A DNA stretch of 64,000 nt from Limanda limanda. Its lineage: Eukaryota; Chordata; Actinopteri; Pleuronectiformes; Pleuronectidae. Below are positions 1 to 9,590 of this stretch, piece after piece; the stretch's first letter is position 1, and every line of letters begins with the position of its first letter. The notes beneath the pieces are model-generated. The model saw nothing but the letters and a program-made list of their open reading frames with translations, did no database searches and was not told the origin of the DNA. A program made the position numbers and the translations under genes. Where the stretch lies: NCBI RefSeq assembly GCF_963576545.1, contig NC_083636.1, positions 3,152,383 through 3,216,382 of the forward strand, given 5' to 3'.

Positions 1-299
1 GGTAAGGTGGTGGTGGTGCCGTCGTTGGAGCTGTCGGTGGTGATGTCAGTGGTGATGTCGGTTGTGCTGGCGGTGGTGCTTGGTAAGGTGGTGGTGGGGA
101 TGGTGCTTGGTGAGGTTTCTGCAGTAGTTCTAGGAGAGTTATCATCGATGATGGAGATGTCAGGTGTGGTTACATCGGTGGTGTAGTTGCTTGCAGACGT
201 CGGTGTAGGTGAGGCGGAGTCTGCTGTTGGGGTTGAAAAGCTGCTTGCTGCCATGTTTGAATGGCTCCATGGCAACAGTAGACCTTCAAGACAAATCAT
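1..299 (-). CDS. Edge of a Thr/Ser-rich, mucin-like reading frame (partial, runs off the left end)
   Basis: On the minus strand a frame is open from an ATG at 299 (a second ATG is at 254) to the window edge, with an in-frame stop just upstream at 314-312. Beyond residue 15 it is rich in Thr, Ser, Pro and Asp, with stretches such as TTTLPSTT and DITTDITTD, the composition of O-glycosylated mucin-type stalks. The underlying DNA is an imperfect GGT/GATGTC-like tandem repeat on the plus strand, so the frame could also be a repeat with chance openness. No signal peptide or second domain is visible. The true exon start could be internal, at a splice acceptor rather than at either ATG. No family can be named. 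Confidence 0.33.
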   Translation of the reverse strand, partial: MICLEGLLLPWSHSNMAASSFSTPTADSASPTPTSASNYTTDVTTPDISIIDDNSPRTTAETSPSTIPTTTLPSTTASTTDITTDITTDSSNDGTTTTL

Positions 300-412
300 G
301 TTTGTTACTTGTCATATATTTAAAACTATTGCGGTGCTGGTTCTGAACCCGGCTGTTTGCTGGTTGCAGAATTCTTTCTGAAGCGACCGGCAGTAATTGA
401 GCTGCATCATGT

Positions 413-482
413 AAAGATCACAGAACCTGAAGTAAAGATCTGCTGCTGGACTCAGATCATAGAACCTGAAGTAAAGATCTTC
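413..482. repeat. Short direct duplication (about 27 bp, two copies)
   Basis: The phrase AGAACCTGAAGTAAAGATCT occurs twice, about 42 bp apart, with similar flanks on the left. It is a small local duplication with no coding meaning. Confidence 0.6.
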
Positions 483-519
483 CATGAAAGGATCTCGTGT
501 CCAATCTACTTCAAATTCC

Positions 520-1935
520 ACATTGTTCAGAAAAGGGATTTACACCAAAATGTAAATGCTTCTTTCCTAACTTATTCAACATCCTTCTAACAATCAAACA
601 AACCGAAGCAGTGAAGACATAATCTCTGTGTCGGAGGTAACAACCGATGCTGTGAAGCAGGACGACACAAGAAGCAGTTTTGTGGTGAGTTTCAGCAAAG
701 AATAAATCAGGATGTTTTAAATTGACTTTTTTTAGAGAACAGGAAATTAATCGAAAGTGTTTTTATCATCCTGCGACGTCGGCAGGTTGGTTTCGGTCAT
801 GTATATATTCCAGTCATGTCAGTCCACCCACAGGTTTCCCAATATAGGTCAAAGTCAAATAAGAAGAAGAACCTGTAGTTATGAATATTTCCTGTAATTT
901 CTTACTTGTTAAACAGAGATGTCGAGGCTCTGCACCACATCAATCATTAAACATTGAGGAAACATTTGTTTGTGTCACTTAACGTCCGTCTGCCATTTAA
1001 AGTGAAAGTTAACTTCATCTGTATACCAGCTCCAAAAAAATATGAATTTAAATATTTTCAAGGAAGCTTTGAAACAAGCCCTTTACTGCACAGGAAATAA
1101 TCTGACACAAACAGAAACTAGAGAAGCACCTGGAGAGATCTGAGCTCCATCACCGAGTCAGAAGGACACGAGTACAATGAATATATTTTCTATTACCAAC
1201 TCATTAATGGTGATTAATATTACCTCCTCGAGTCAGAATCTCACAACTATTGTACGTTTTATTACGTCTAATGACACCGAGGCGTGATTCTCTGATTCAC
1301 AGCAAAAGGAAACGAATGGTGGAGGTGGAGGAGTCAGGAAACGAAACAGAAGTACTCACATGTTATCAGAGGGAGCAGGCGGACCCTCATCGTGTGTTCT
1401 ACCGGTTGTTTCTCCACAAACTGCTGCAGCTCGGAGCTCGACTCCCCTGTGGGACGCTGGAGTGTGAGTGTGTGAGTGTGGGTGTGTTTGTGTGTGTGGC
1501 TGTGAATGTTGGTGACTGATTGTAGAAGCCGGGGGGGGGGGCGAGGCTTCACGGTGACCACAGAGGATCATAAAGAGAAGCAGTCATAAAACCACAGGTT
1601 AAAACTCAAGACCAAAGGGAAGCAATACGTGACAACATGTATTGGTTTAATCTATTTGTATTTCATTGTACTTCATAGTAAAGCTTGTCGTGGCAATTTC
1701 TACAATCCCACCTTTACAACGAGGAACGATACACAATTCTCTTACAGTTTTGTCACACTTTAATGCTCAGAGCATGATGCATATGATAAAGGTTAGTTTG
1801 TGATATGCACACCGATGGGAAACAGTTCTTTGTCTTTATACATTTGGCTCACCACTCCCACTCAAAGGTCAGGATCTTCTGATGACATGAAAACAACAAT
1901 GCCTTAGTTAAAGCAATCAGGCCAAGATTCATTCA
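520..1935. other. Non-coding stretch, no gene recognised
   Basis: AT-rich sequence with only short random frames. It has a TG-rich patch near 1460-1500 and a short G run near 1530. Nothing in it resembles an exon of a known family. Confidence 0.5.
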
Positions 1936-2215
1936 GTAGATGGATAGATTACTTTATTCATCCCCGAAGGGAAATTAAGTCGTCGTAGCAGCCGGTATAT
2001 TTGAATACAATATAATACAATAGAATAAAATAAAAAATATTGAGGTAGAAAGAATAAAAACAGAAACACAAGATAAATAGGTAGATAAGGTGCAGTGGCA
2101 AGATGATGGTAATAGTACTGATGATATGATGGTAAGGTTATTGTTAGACAGTATATAAAAATAGTACAGTATATATAGTATATATATAGTAGTACAGGAA
2201 ACAGCAGGATCAAGG
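1936..2215 (-). mobile_element. LINE family A, 3' end fragment (copy 1, minus orientation)
   Basis: A 3' terminal fragment of a non-LTR retrotransposon. Read on the minus strand it ends in TTCCCTTCGGGGATGAATAA followed by a very short ATCT-type tail (the plus strand shows AGATGGATAGATT). The same body, over about 260 bp, recurs at 42204-42870 (minus) and 55330-55976 (plus), where the tail has grown into long GATA/ATCT microsatellites. The 5' truncation and the simple-repeat 3' tail are the expected signs of target-primed reverse transcription. No reverse transcriptase frame is present in this fragment. Confidence 0.75.
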
Positions 2216-2563
2216 TTACATTGTATGAGATTCAATCAAAGGGAAAATAAACATGATCATATTGTGGTCAAATGTTATATTTCCCTTACAATCAGGATGG
2301 GGGGATCCCACTCTGTCAGGGGTTGACCGATTCAGTTGTGTGCCAAGATCATCGACATCATCATATTGTGGAATCCAGTCTGGGATTGGGTGGAGGTCAA
2401 GTTGTAAAGCAGTAACAATGGCCTTAGTGCATTGTTTGTGTATCAGACCAATCATACAAGTGATAACAGAAATAGCAATCAAAAACATGACAATATTCAC
2501 AATCAGTGTGCGAAAGAAGGATGAACCCATGGATGACAGGGGGTGTCCCACCCTGCACATCAT
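2216..2563 (-). pseudogene. Possible endogenous retrovirus envelope fragment (transmembrane segment and tail)
   Basis: A 115-residue minus-strand frame begins with a short polar stretch, then a 20-25 residue hydrophobic helix (around residues 18-41), a basic/cysteine-containing juxtamembrane part and a charged tail with many Asp and Pro. That order resembles the C-terminus of a retroviral transmembrane envelope subunit. No ectodomain, fusion peptide, heptad repeats, polymerase or LTR is found beside it; upstream sequence turns AT-rich and non-coding. It directly abuts the LINE fragment at 1936-2215. The call rests on architecture only and could be a chance frame. Confidence 0.28.
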
Positions 2564-2600
2564 GCAGATCTTTTATCCCTTATATTCTGTTTTAGCTTAG

Positions 2601-3602
2601 TTATCTCTGCATCAAGCTACATGGTTATTATCACCAATATCACTGTAGCTTCCCATATAGTGTTCTATACTACTACAACATGAGCATTTATTTAATGTAA
2701 TAACTGTATTAGGATTCATTAAATTAAAAATAAAGTATTGATGTATTAATTATTAATCCAATGAATACTAATTAATTCCCCCTGCAGAACACTTCTATAT
2801 TTGCTAATTTATTTCTTTATTGCATTATTTTCTATAATGATGTCGCTACAGCTAAACTATGTACACCATGAAACATATCTGAAATATTCTAGAACATTAA
2901 TAGATCGTCATGCAGTTCCCCATACTTCTGCATAAGTGTAGAAATAGAGCATATTTTAGTAAATATTAATATAATGTATTAAACTACTTTATTATTCGGG
3001 ATAAGTACTGATGTCATTTTATTTATTGAATTAAGACATAATAAAATATGCTCTTATTTTTTTTTCAATGTTATATTTTTCTGTCAATAAAAACAAGATT
3101 CATTTAATCATAAATCATTTCGGTTGTAATTATAAATCCACGCCAGCAGAGAGCAGCACACATGCATTTCATTGAGTCTGATTGGCTGGTTCTTTCCTGA
3201 CTTATCACATCCTTCCAACAAGTTCCATGGAAATCTGTCCTGTTGTCTCTGATGAATTCTGCTCACTCAGTCACACTTAAATATAAATATAATGTCTTTA
3301 AATAAACAAGACTTGATCATAATTTCCATCCAGAGACCCAGCGGCCATCTTCGATGAAAAGGATCCCACAAGTTGTCCAGGGTCCGAAGCTAGAACATTT
3401 TTATTGACTCCAAAAAAACATTGGTGTCTCTTTTTTTGTCTGTTTCTGTCCCTGAAGACTTTCACAAAAAACGAGCTGAAAGTTGTTTTATCTCTTTCAA
3501 AGTTTCCCAGCTTTCGCTCCATAGGGAATATCTCAAAGCTTGATATGACAATTTCACCTGCTCACTCTCAGACGTTATGTGATGTTGGATTTGTAGCGAC
3601 TG
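2601..3602. other. AT-rich non-coding stretch
   Basis: Very AT-rich to about 3120, then more mixed sequence. No exon, structural RNA or recognisable transposon end was found. Confidence 0.5.
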
Positions 3603-4793
3603 GTGTGATCTCCCCTGGAAAGTCCTTGCTGCAGCAGATCCTGGTTTCAACAACACAGTCTCTATGTCCTAGAGTTTGAAGTAAGATGTTCATGTGACTA
3701 AAAGTTTGGAAATGGAGATCAGGATTTTAAAATTAGGCTTAAAATGAAGAAGTAAGCAGAGAAGAGATTTCGGAGTGCTTTTTAAATTTGTTTGGAAGCC
3801 TCCGGAAAATGTCTGAATAATCATAAGAAAATCGTATATTATCCAGAAAATTGCCAGAACTCTAGTTTGTATTATGAACCAGCAGATGGCAGCATATTAA
3901 TTTACAACGTGGCCTGTGCTTTCAAATATGAAAGTAATTCATGGAAGAAATAAAAACTACAGAAAAAAACATGATAAAATACTGAAGACTAGAAGTTTTT
4001 GGTCATATTGTCAACATCATGACAAAATACACTTAATTACTTTGTGTTTAATTCATTTTCAGTCTGAATCCTGGAGGGACATGATTTCAAACTGCTAAAT
4101 TCTCATGATTAAGAAGCTGGAACCAGCTCAATTTCCAATGTGAGTCAGTGTCGTTTTGAATGAGAAAGGCCTCGACAGTGTGATCTCCCCTGGAAAGTCC
4201 TTGCTTCAGCAGATCCTGGTTTCAACAACACAGTTTCTACATCCTAGACTCTAGAGTTTGAAGTAAAATGTTCATGTGACTAAAAGTTTAGAAATAAAGA
4301 TCAATGAACAAGTAAGCACAGAGGAGATTTAAGAGTAGCTGATTTTTAAATTTGTTTGGGAACATCTGGAAATCGGGTCCAGACATAAGAAGATCAGACA
4401 GTTTCCAGAAAATTGCCAGAACTCTAGTTTGTATTATGAACCAGCAGATGGCAGCATATTCATTTACAATGTGGCCTGTGCTTTCAAAACCATGAAAATA
4501 ATTAATGGAAGAAATACAAACTACAGATAAAAACATGATAAAATACTAAAGACTGGAAGTTTTTGATCATATTGTCAACATCAATGACAAAATACACTTA
4601 ATTACTTTGTGTTTAATTCTTGTTCAGTCTGCTCGACATATATAATCCTGGAGGGACATGATTTCAAACTGCTAAATTCTCATGATTAAGATGCTTGAAC
4701 CAGCAGCGTCACTAACACCCTGAGATGCACTCGTTATTTCACATCGTTTCTAATGTGAATCAGTGTAGTTTTGAATGAGAAAGGCCTCGACAG
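3603..4793. repeat. Diverged 0.6 kb tandem duplication
   Basis: Two head-to-tail units, 3603-4177 and 4178-4793. Both open with GTGTGATCTCCCCTGGAAAG, share a central block (AACTCTAGTTTGTATTATGA, then CCAGCAGATGGCAGCATATT) and close with GAATGAGAAAGGCCTCGACA. The units differ by many substitutions and small indels, so the event is old. The junction is sharp at 4177/4178. No gene is included. Confidence 0.85.
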
Positions 4794-5867
4794 CGAGAGG
4801 TTAACATGCACCTGAGTGAGAGGCGAGGATAACGGACTCCTCACGCTGTGACCTCACCAGGAGAAAACTCCCTCTGCTCCCAAACGATTGACTAATTAAT
4901 AAGCCCGGCTGCTGATGAGCCTGAATTAGTTTGCAAAACAAATGAGGACGGACGCCGTGCCACTGGAACCTCCGATGGAAGGACGGTGGAGGAAAGCCTG
5001 GCTTGAATGAATAACAGGAACTGTACTTCTCTAATATCTGAGAAGTAAGATGGAACGTGGCATAAGTGACAGATCTTGAAGGTGCAAGTGATGATGAGGA
5101 CGTTTAAAAGCTCCGTGAGGAAGCAGCTGGCGTCCACACAGGTGAAACTTTGGTTTTTCAAAAGGTCATGACAGAACTTCATGTATCACCGGAGGTGGAG
5201 AGATGGTACGGCTGCAATATACCAAGAGGCTACAACATTAAAGCGATTTTTTTCAGGTGCCAATTAATCAATAGAACAACGGGGTAATTATCTGTGGAGT
5301 GGAGAAAGCAGTTTGATTCAAATGTGCTGTTTGAATGGAGCTGGAGTTTAGCCACGTCTGGAGTTAGAGCTGAAAAGACGGATCCATCTGTCTGTGTGTG
5401 TTTGTCCACTTCAGCCTGTGTGTCCGCTAATTATCATTAAGCACAAGCACAGAGGGAAACGTATCAAAGCAAGAGAAATTCAGAACATTTAAGCTCATGA
5501 TGATAAATTCTGAGTTGGGTGTAATTGTCTGAATTAGATTTCATGTAGTTGTTGGAACATTTCAAGGCCAGAAACGTTAATATTTCAGTTATTAATCGTT
5601 GAACTCACGGGTTCGTCCATATTAAGCACACAAAAATGTTCCTCCGACACTTTACTCCTCATAGGAATTCCTATGACCTGATGTAGCTATGACCCAGAAA
5701 CCACACATCAGGAATCACAAGGAAAAGGAGAAAGAAACGACATTTTCATCGTATATAACTAAATGATAGAAGCTCACATGGTTGCTCTGAGCAGCTGGAA
5801 GTTATTTCATCGTACTCTTTTTAAAAAAGAAGGCCCCAAAGTATCGTTGCTCTTCACAGTGTCACCG
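4794..5867. other. Non-coding; 4800-4960 may be conserved regulatory DNA
   Basis: No gene is seen. The block 4800-4960 is unusually balanced in composition, has homeodomain-type TAATTAAT cores and lacks repeat hallmarks, the look of a conserved non-coding element. That is an impression, not a measured conservation. The part around 5400-5470 (CTAATTATCATTAAGCAC) has the same look. Confidence 0.3.
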
Positions 5868-5889
5868 CCCCCCCCCCCCCCCCCCCCCC
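5868..5889. repeat. Poly-C tract, 22 bp
   Basis: An uninterrupted run of C. Comparable C or G runs occur near 13019-13043, 17801-17815, 19011-19023 and 49881-49897, so long C mononucleotides are a recurrent feature of this window. Confidence 0.9.
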
Positions 5890-6096
5890 GTGCTGGCAGT
5901 CGCCCTTAATGAGCCGGTGACATTTCACAGCATCATTTTGCACGATCCTCCACGAAGTCGTAAACCAAACAGCCGAACCACGACCGTCACGATTTGCATT
6001 TATATTGACGGCAGGAATCTGGTGATTGATGCGGCGGCTGCATCCTGGACACACTCAGATAAAATGGATCCTCCGGGAACCTTTTGGTCTTCGGCA

Positions 6097-6856
6097 CCTT
6101 TTATCAGGGCCTGAGCACCGAATGGTGAAAGGCCCTATTGAAACTGTAAGTTTTTCAGGGTCTAGACATGTTCAAAAAGTTATGAAACTTTGCAAGAAAT
6201 TCAAGACTTGCGGATATTTTACTATACTGGAGTAATTTGAAATGGGCGTGGCAAAATGGCTCAACAGCGCCCCCTGGAAAGCAGCCCCTAGGTTTCCCTT
6301 TGACCGATCAACACAAAAATTGTGGCCCACGTGTATCATGACCAGACAAACAAAAAAGTCTCAAGGGGCATTATGAAAAACGCAACAGGAGGCCCGCCAT
6401 TTTCTATTTAGTGGCCATTTTGGCCATATTCCACATTTTTACTTTGATGTACTTGTCCCAGGGCTTTCATCAGATCAACTTCAAATTTAGATGAGTGTCA
6501 TCACAACAAGAGGGAGATAAAAACTGATTTAGAGATCAACTTTTCGTCACACCATGTGACCGTGGCGTGGCGTCAAAGTTTGATTAAACGCAATCAAAAC
6601 ACGAGGTTTTGTATCTCGGACATATTTGGTTCAATCTTGTCCAAACTAGACACATTGGACAAGAGACCCGGCCTGATGACATCTACACAGAAAGGGCAGC
6701 CCAGGCACTACGATTGGTCTACATCTACAAAAATCGATAGGGACATGTGTCTTTACATTACAAAGAAATACGTCTTTTGGATAAATATGCTAGACCAAAC
6801 AGGAAGCCCACCATTTTGGATTTGGTGGCCATTTTCAGCTTTTTCAGGGCCTAGAC
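6097..6856 (+). repeat. Teleost interspersed repeat, copy A (left of the TRIM gene)
   Basis: Contains the phrases GGGCCTGAGCACCGAATGGT, AGGCCCTATTG, CAGCGCCCCCT, AACAGGAAGCCCACCATTTT and GGCCATTTT, a non-coding block that recurs at 9075-9590 in the same orientation. The sections near 6700-6840 and 9222-9350 align closely. I recognise the style as a high-copy fish repeat but cannot name the family. It is interrupted at 6857 by a hAT-like end. Confidence 0.65.
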
Positions 6857-6960
6857 CAGGGGTGTCCAAACTACGGCCCTGCGGGCCAACTGCAGCCCGC
6901 CATCCACTTTTAATTGGCCCGCATCAAAGTCAAAAAATACAACAGTATGTCACACTGTTT
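6857..6960 (+). mobile_element. hAT-type transposon end
   Basis: Begins CAGGGGTGTCCAAACTACGG and continues with GC-rich 'cggcccgcgggccaactgcag'-style sequence, the usual start of a widespread hAT family. It breaks repeat copy A right after the phrase TTTTTCAGGGCCTAGA. The opposite end, which should be a reverse-complement CAGGGGTGTCC, was not found nearby, so this is a solo end or a decayed copy. Confidence 0.55.
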
Positions 6961-7020
6961 AAAGGCAGCTACAGTAAAGGCAGCTGCACTAAATGTAGCT
7001 GCCTTTAAACAGTTTGACAT
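6947..7020. repeat. Inverted repeat: 25-bp arms with one mismatch, 24-bp spacer
   Basis: The left arm 6947-6971 and right arm 6996-7020 are reverse complements apart from one position; the inner 18 bp (ACTGTTTAAAGGCAGCTA) are perfect. The spacer itself contains AAAGGCAGCTGC, echoing the arm. It lies about 155 bp before the TRIM start codon, so it may be in the promoter or 5' UTR and could form a stable hairpin. Confidence 0.85.
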
Positions 7021-7174
7021 AAAGGCAGCAGCTGCTGATGAACCAGACTGTTGCTCTTTTCAATAGAGTGTTAAAACGTGGTAAAAAGAGGAAGTGAAGG
7101 AGAGAGGGAGGAGCAGAGATCTGTTTCTGTTCGGAGGAAGTGAATCTATTCTACAGTCTCTGGCAGCAGCTGAA

Positions 7175-8857
7175 ATGGAGCAGCAAGAAAATGAACTGGA
7201 CAGAGAAAGGTTCTCCTGTTGGATCTGTGTGGATCCGCTGAAGGATCCGGTGACTACTGTCTGTGGACACAGCTACTGTAAGAGCTGTATTAACACCCAC
7301 TGGGACAAAGAGGAGGAGAGAGGAAGCTACAGCTGCCCTCAGTGTAGACAGACCTTCACACCGAGGCCTGTCCTGGGGAAAAACACCATGTTAGCTGATT
7401 TGCTGGAGGAGCTGAAGAAGACTGGACTCCAAGCTGCTCCTGCTGATCACTGCTATGCTGGACCTGTAGATGTGGCCTGTGATGTCTGCACTGGGAAAAA
7501 ACGGAACGCTCTCAAGTCCTGTTTGGTTTGTTTGGCCTCTTATTGTGAAAAACACCTCCAGCCTCATCTTCAGTCAGCTCCACTGAAGAAGCGCAAGCTG
7601 CTGGAGCCCTCGGAGAAGCTCCAGGAGAACATCTGCTCTCGTCACAACGAGGTGATGGAGATGTTCTGCCGCACTGATCAGCAGTGTATCTGTTATCTCT
7701 GCTCTGTGGATGAACATAAAGACGACGACACAGTGTCAGCTGCAGCAGAAAGGACTGAGAGGCAGAGAGAGCTCGGGCTGAGGAGACAAACCATCCAGCA
7801 GAGAGTCCAGGACACAGAGAAAGACGTGAAGCTGCTTCACCAGGAGGAGGAGGCCGTCAATGGCTCTGCTGATAAAGCAGTGGAGGACAGTGAGGAGATC
7901 TTCACTGAGCTGATCCGTCTGCTGGAGAAAAGAAGCTCTGATGTGAAGCAGCAGATCAGATCCCAGCAGGAAACTGAAGTGAGTCGAGTCAGAGAGCTTC
8001 AGGAGAGACTGGAGCAGGAGATCACTGAGCTGCAGAGGAAAGACCATGAACTGAAGCAGCTCTCAGACACAGAGGATCAGCACCAGTTTCTATACAACTA
8101 CCCCTCACTGTCACCACTCAGTGGATCTACACACTCATCCAGCATCAGGATCCGTCCTCTGAGGGACTTTGAGGCCGTGACAGCAACTGTGTCACAGGTC
8201 AGAGGTCGACTACAGCGCATTCTGAGTGAGACAGAGACAGAGATTTTACAGATTGTGTCTCAAGTGGATGTTTTACTGCGACAACCAGAGCCAGAGACCA
8301 GAGCTGACTTCCTAAAATATTCACAGGAAATCACACTGGATCCACACACAGTAAACAAATATCTGTTATTATCTCATGGAAACAGAAACGTAGCATGTGT
8401 GAGAGATGGTCAGTCTTATTCTGATCACCCAGACAGATTCACTTATTGGCCTCAGGTCCTGAGTAGAGAGAGTCTGACTGGACGTTGTTACTGGGAGGTG
8501 GAGGTGAATGGGGGGCTAGCAAAAGTTCATGTAGCAGTCGCATACAAGAATATCAGCAGAGCAGGAAACTCAGTTGATTGTGGATTTGGATGGAATGATA
8601 AATCTTGGTCATTATATTGTTATACAGGAAACAGTTATGACTTTTCTTACAACAGCATCAACACTACAGTGTCAGGTCCTCGGCCCTCCAGAGTAGGAGT
8701 GTACCTGGATCACAGTGCAGGTGTTCTGTCCTTCTACAGCGTCTCTGACACCATGACTCTCCTCCACAGAGTCCAGACCACATTCACTCAGCCTCTCTAT
8801 GCTGGAGTTAGGGTTTATGGTTATGGAACCACAGCTGAGTTCTGTAAACTCAAATAG
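7175..8857 (+). CDS. Intronless TRIM protein (finTRIM / TRIM16-25-like), probable E3 ubiquitin ligase
   Basis: Predicted 560-residue protein starting at MEQQENEL; an upstream in-frame ATG at 7094 would add 27 poorly conserved residues, so 7175 is preferred. Domains in order: RING finger with CWIC, CGHSYC and CPQC zinc ligands (residues about 13-62); B-box type zinc fingers (about 100-205: CDVC, CLVC, CSRHN, FCRTDQQCICYLC); coiled coil (about 210-310); PRY-SPRY domain (about 385-560) with LDPHTVNKYLLLS, RFTYWPQVL, GRCYWEVE and the closing RPSRVGVYLDH. RING-B-box-coiled-coil-B30.2 proteins are ubiquitin ligases; fish carry hundreds, many implicated in antiviral defence, with SPRY as the target-recognition part. 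Lack of introns and repeats on both sides suggest a retrocopy or TE-mobilised duplicate, but the frame is fully open. It is a member of a very large family, so no symbol is assigned. Confidence 0.92.
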   Translation: MEQQENELDRERFSCWICVDPLKDPVTTVCGHSYCKSCINTHWDKEEERGSYSCPQCRQTFTPRPVLGKNTMLADLLEELKKTGLQAAPADHCYAGPVDVACDVCTGKKRNALKSCLVCLASYCEKHLQPHLQSAPLKKRKLLEPSEKLQENICSRHNEVMEMFCRTDQQCICYLCSVDEHKDDDTVSAAAERTERQRELGLRRQTIQQRVQDTEKDVKLLHQEEEAVNGSADKAVEDSEEIFTELIRLLEKRSSDVKQQIRSQQETEVSRVRELQERLEQEITELQRKDHELKQLSDTEDQHQFLYNYPSLSPLSGSTHSSSIRIRPLRDFEAVTATVSQVRGRLQRILSETETEILQIVSQVDVLLRQPEPETRADFLKYSQEITLDPHTVNKYLLLSHGNRNVACVRDGQSYSDHPDRFTYWPQVLSRESLTGRCYWEVEVNGGLAKVHVAVAYKNISRAGNSVDCGFGWNDKSWSLYCYTGNSYDFSYNSINTTVSGPRPSRVGVYLDHSAGVLSFYSVSDTMTLLHRVQTTFTQPLYAGVRVYGYGTTAEFCKLK

Positions 8858-8866
8858 ACTCGAGTC

Positions 8867-8872
8867 ATTAAA
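8867..8872 (+). other. Candidate polyadenylation signal of the TRIM gene (ATTAAA)
   Basis: ATTAAA, the commonest variant hexamer, lies 9 nt after the stop codon. It would give a very short 3' UTR; a downstream alternative cannot be excluded. Confidence 0.3.
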
Positions 8873-9074
8873 AGCAGTGATTTAGATTCTGTGTGTAAAT
8901 CTTTAACTTCTTTTGTTCCATGTTTGTTGATCAAAGTTCGTCGTGGTGACGTTTCTGCTCCGCACAGAGATCAGCTGTCAATCAAACACTGACCTTCCTT
9001 TATCACACATATTTGTTTCTCACTTTGTAAAGACAGAAATCTATAATTACACTGACATGAATGTGTTTGAAAGA

Positions 9075-9590
9075 ACCCAAGCACCAAGTGGTGGGGGGCC
9101 CTATTGTATTGTATTGTATATGGGTCTATCTCCCTCAAACTACACGTGTGTAGCCCCCCCCCCCCACTGACATTCAGATGGTTTTAAGGAATGGGCCTGG
9201 CAAAATAACTGACTAGCGCCCCCTAAAGGGCAGCCCCCACACTACGATTTGCCGACATCTACAAAAATATATAGGGACATATGTCTTTCATAAAAAACAA
9301 ATAAGTCTCCTGGATAGACATGCTAGACCAAACAGGAAGCCCGCCATTTTGACTTTAATGGCTATTTTGGCCATTTTCCCGGTTTGTACTTTGACAAACT
9401 CATAGGGCTTTCATCAGATCAACTTCAACTTCTGGGAATGTGAAGCGTTTATTCTTGCCACAGAGAGGAAAACGCATCCAACGCGGAGACGGGCACTTGG
9501 TCATCGTTCGCTCTCTCCCCCGACCGCAAAAGGCTTCAACGTGCGGGTGCTCGGGCCCGCAAGTGCTACAACGTAGCCCTAGTTTTGTTT
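9075..9590 (+). repeat. Teleost interspersed repeat, copy B (right of the TRIM gene)
   Basis: The same family and orientation as 6097-6856: GCACCAAGTGGTGGGGGGCC, then CTAGCGCCCCCT, AACAGGAAGCCCGCCATTTT and GGGCTTTCATCAGATCAACT. It ends in a GC-rich terminal section containing GTGCTCGGGCCCGCAAGTGC near 9545. Confidence 0.65.
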
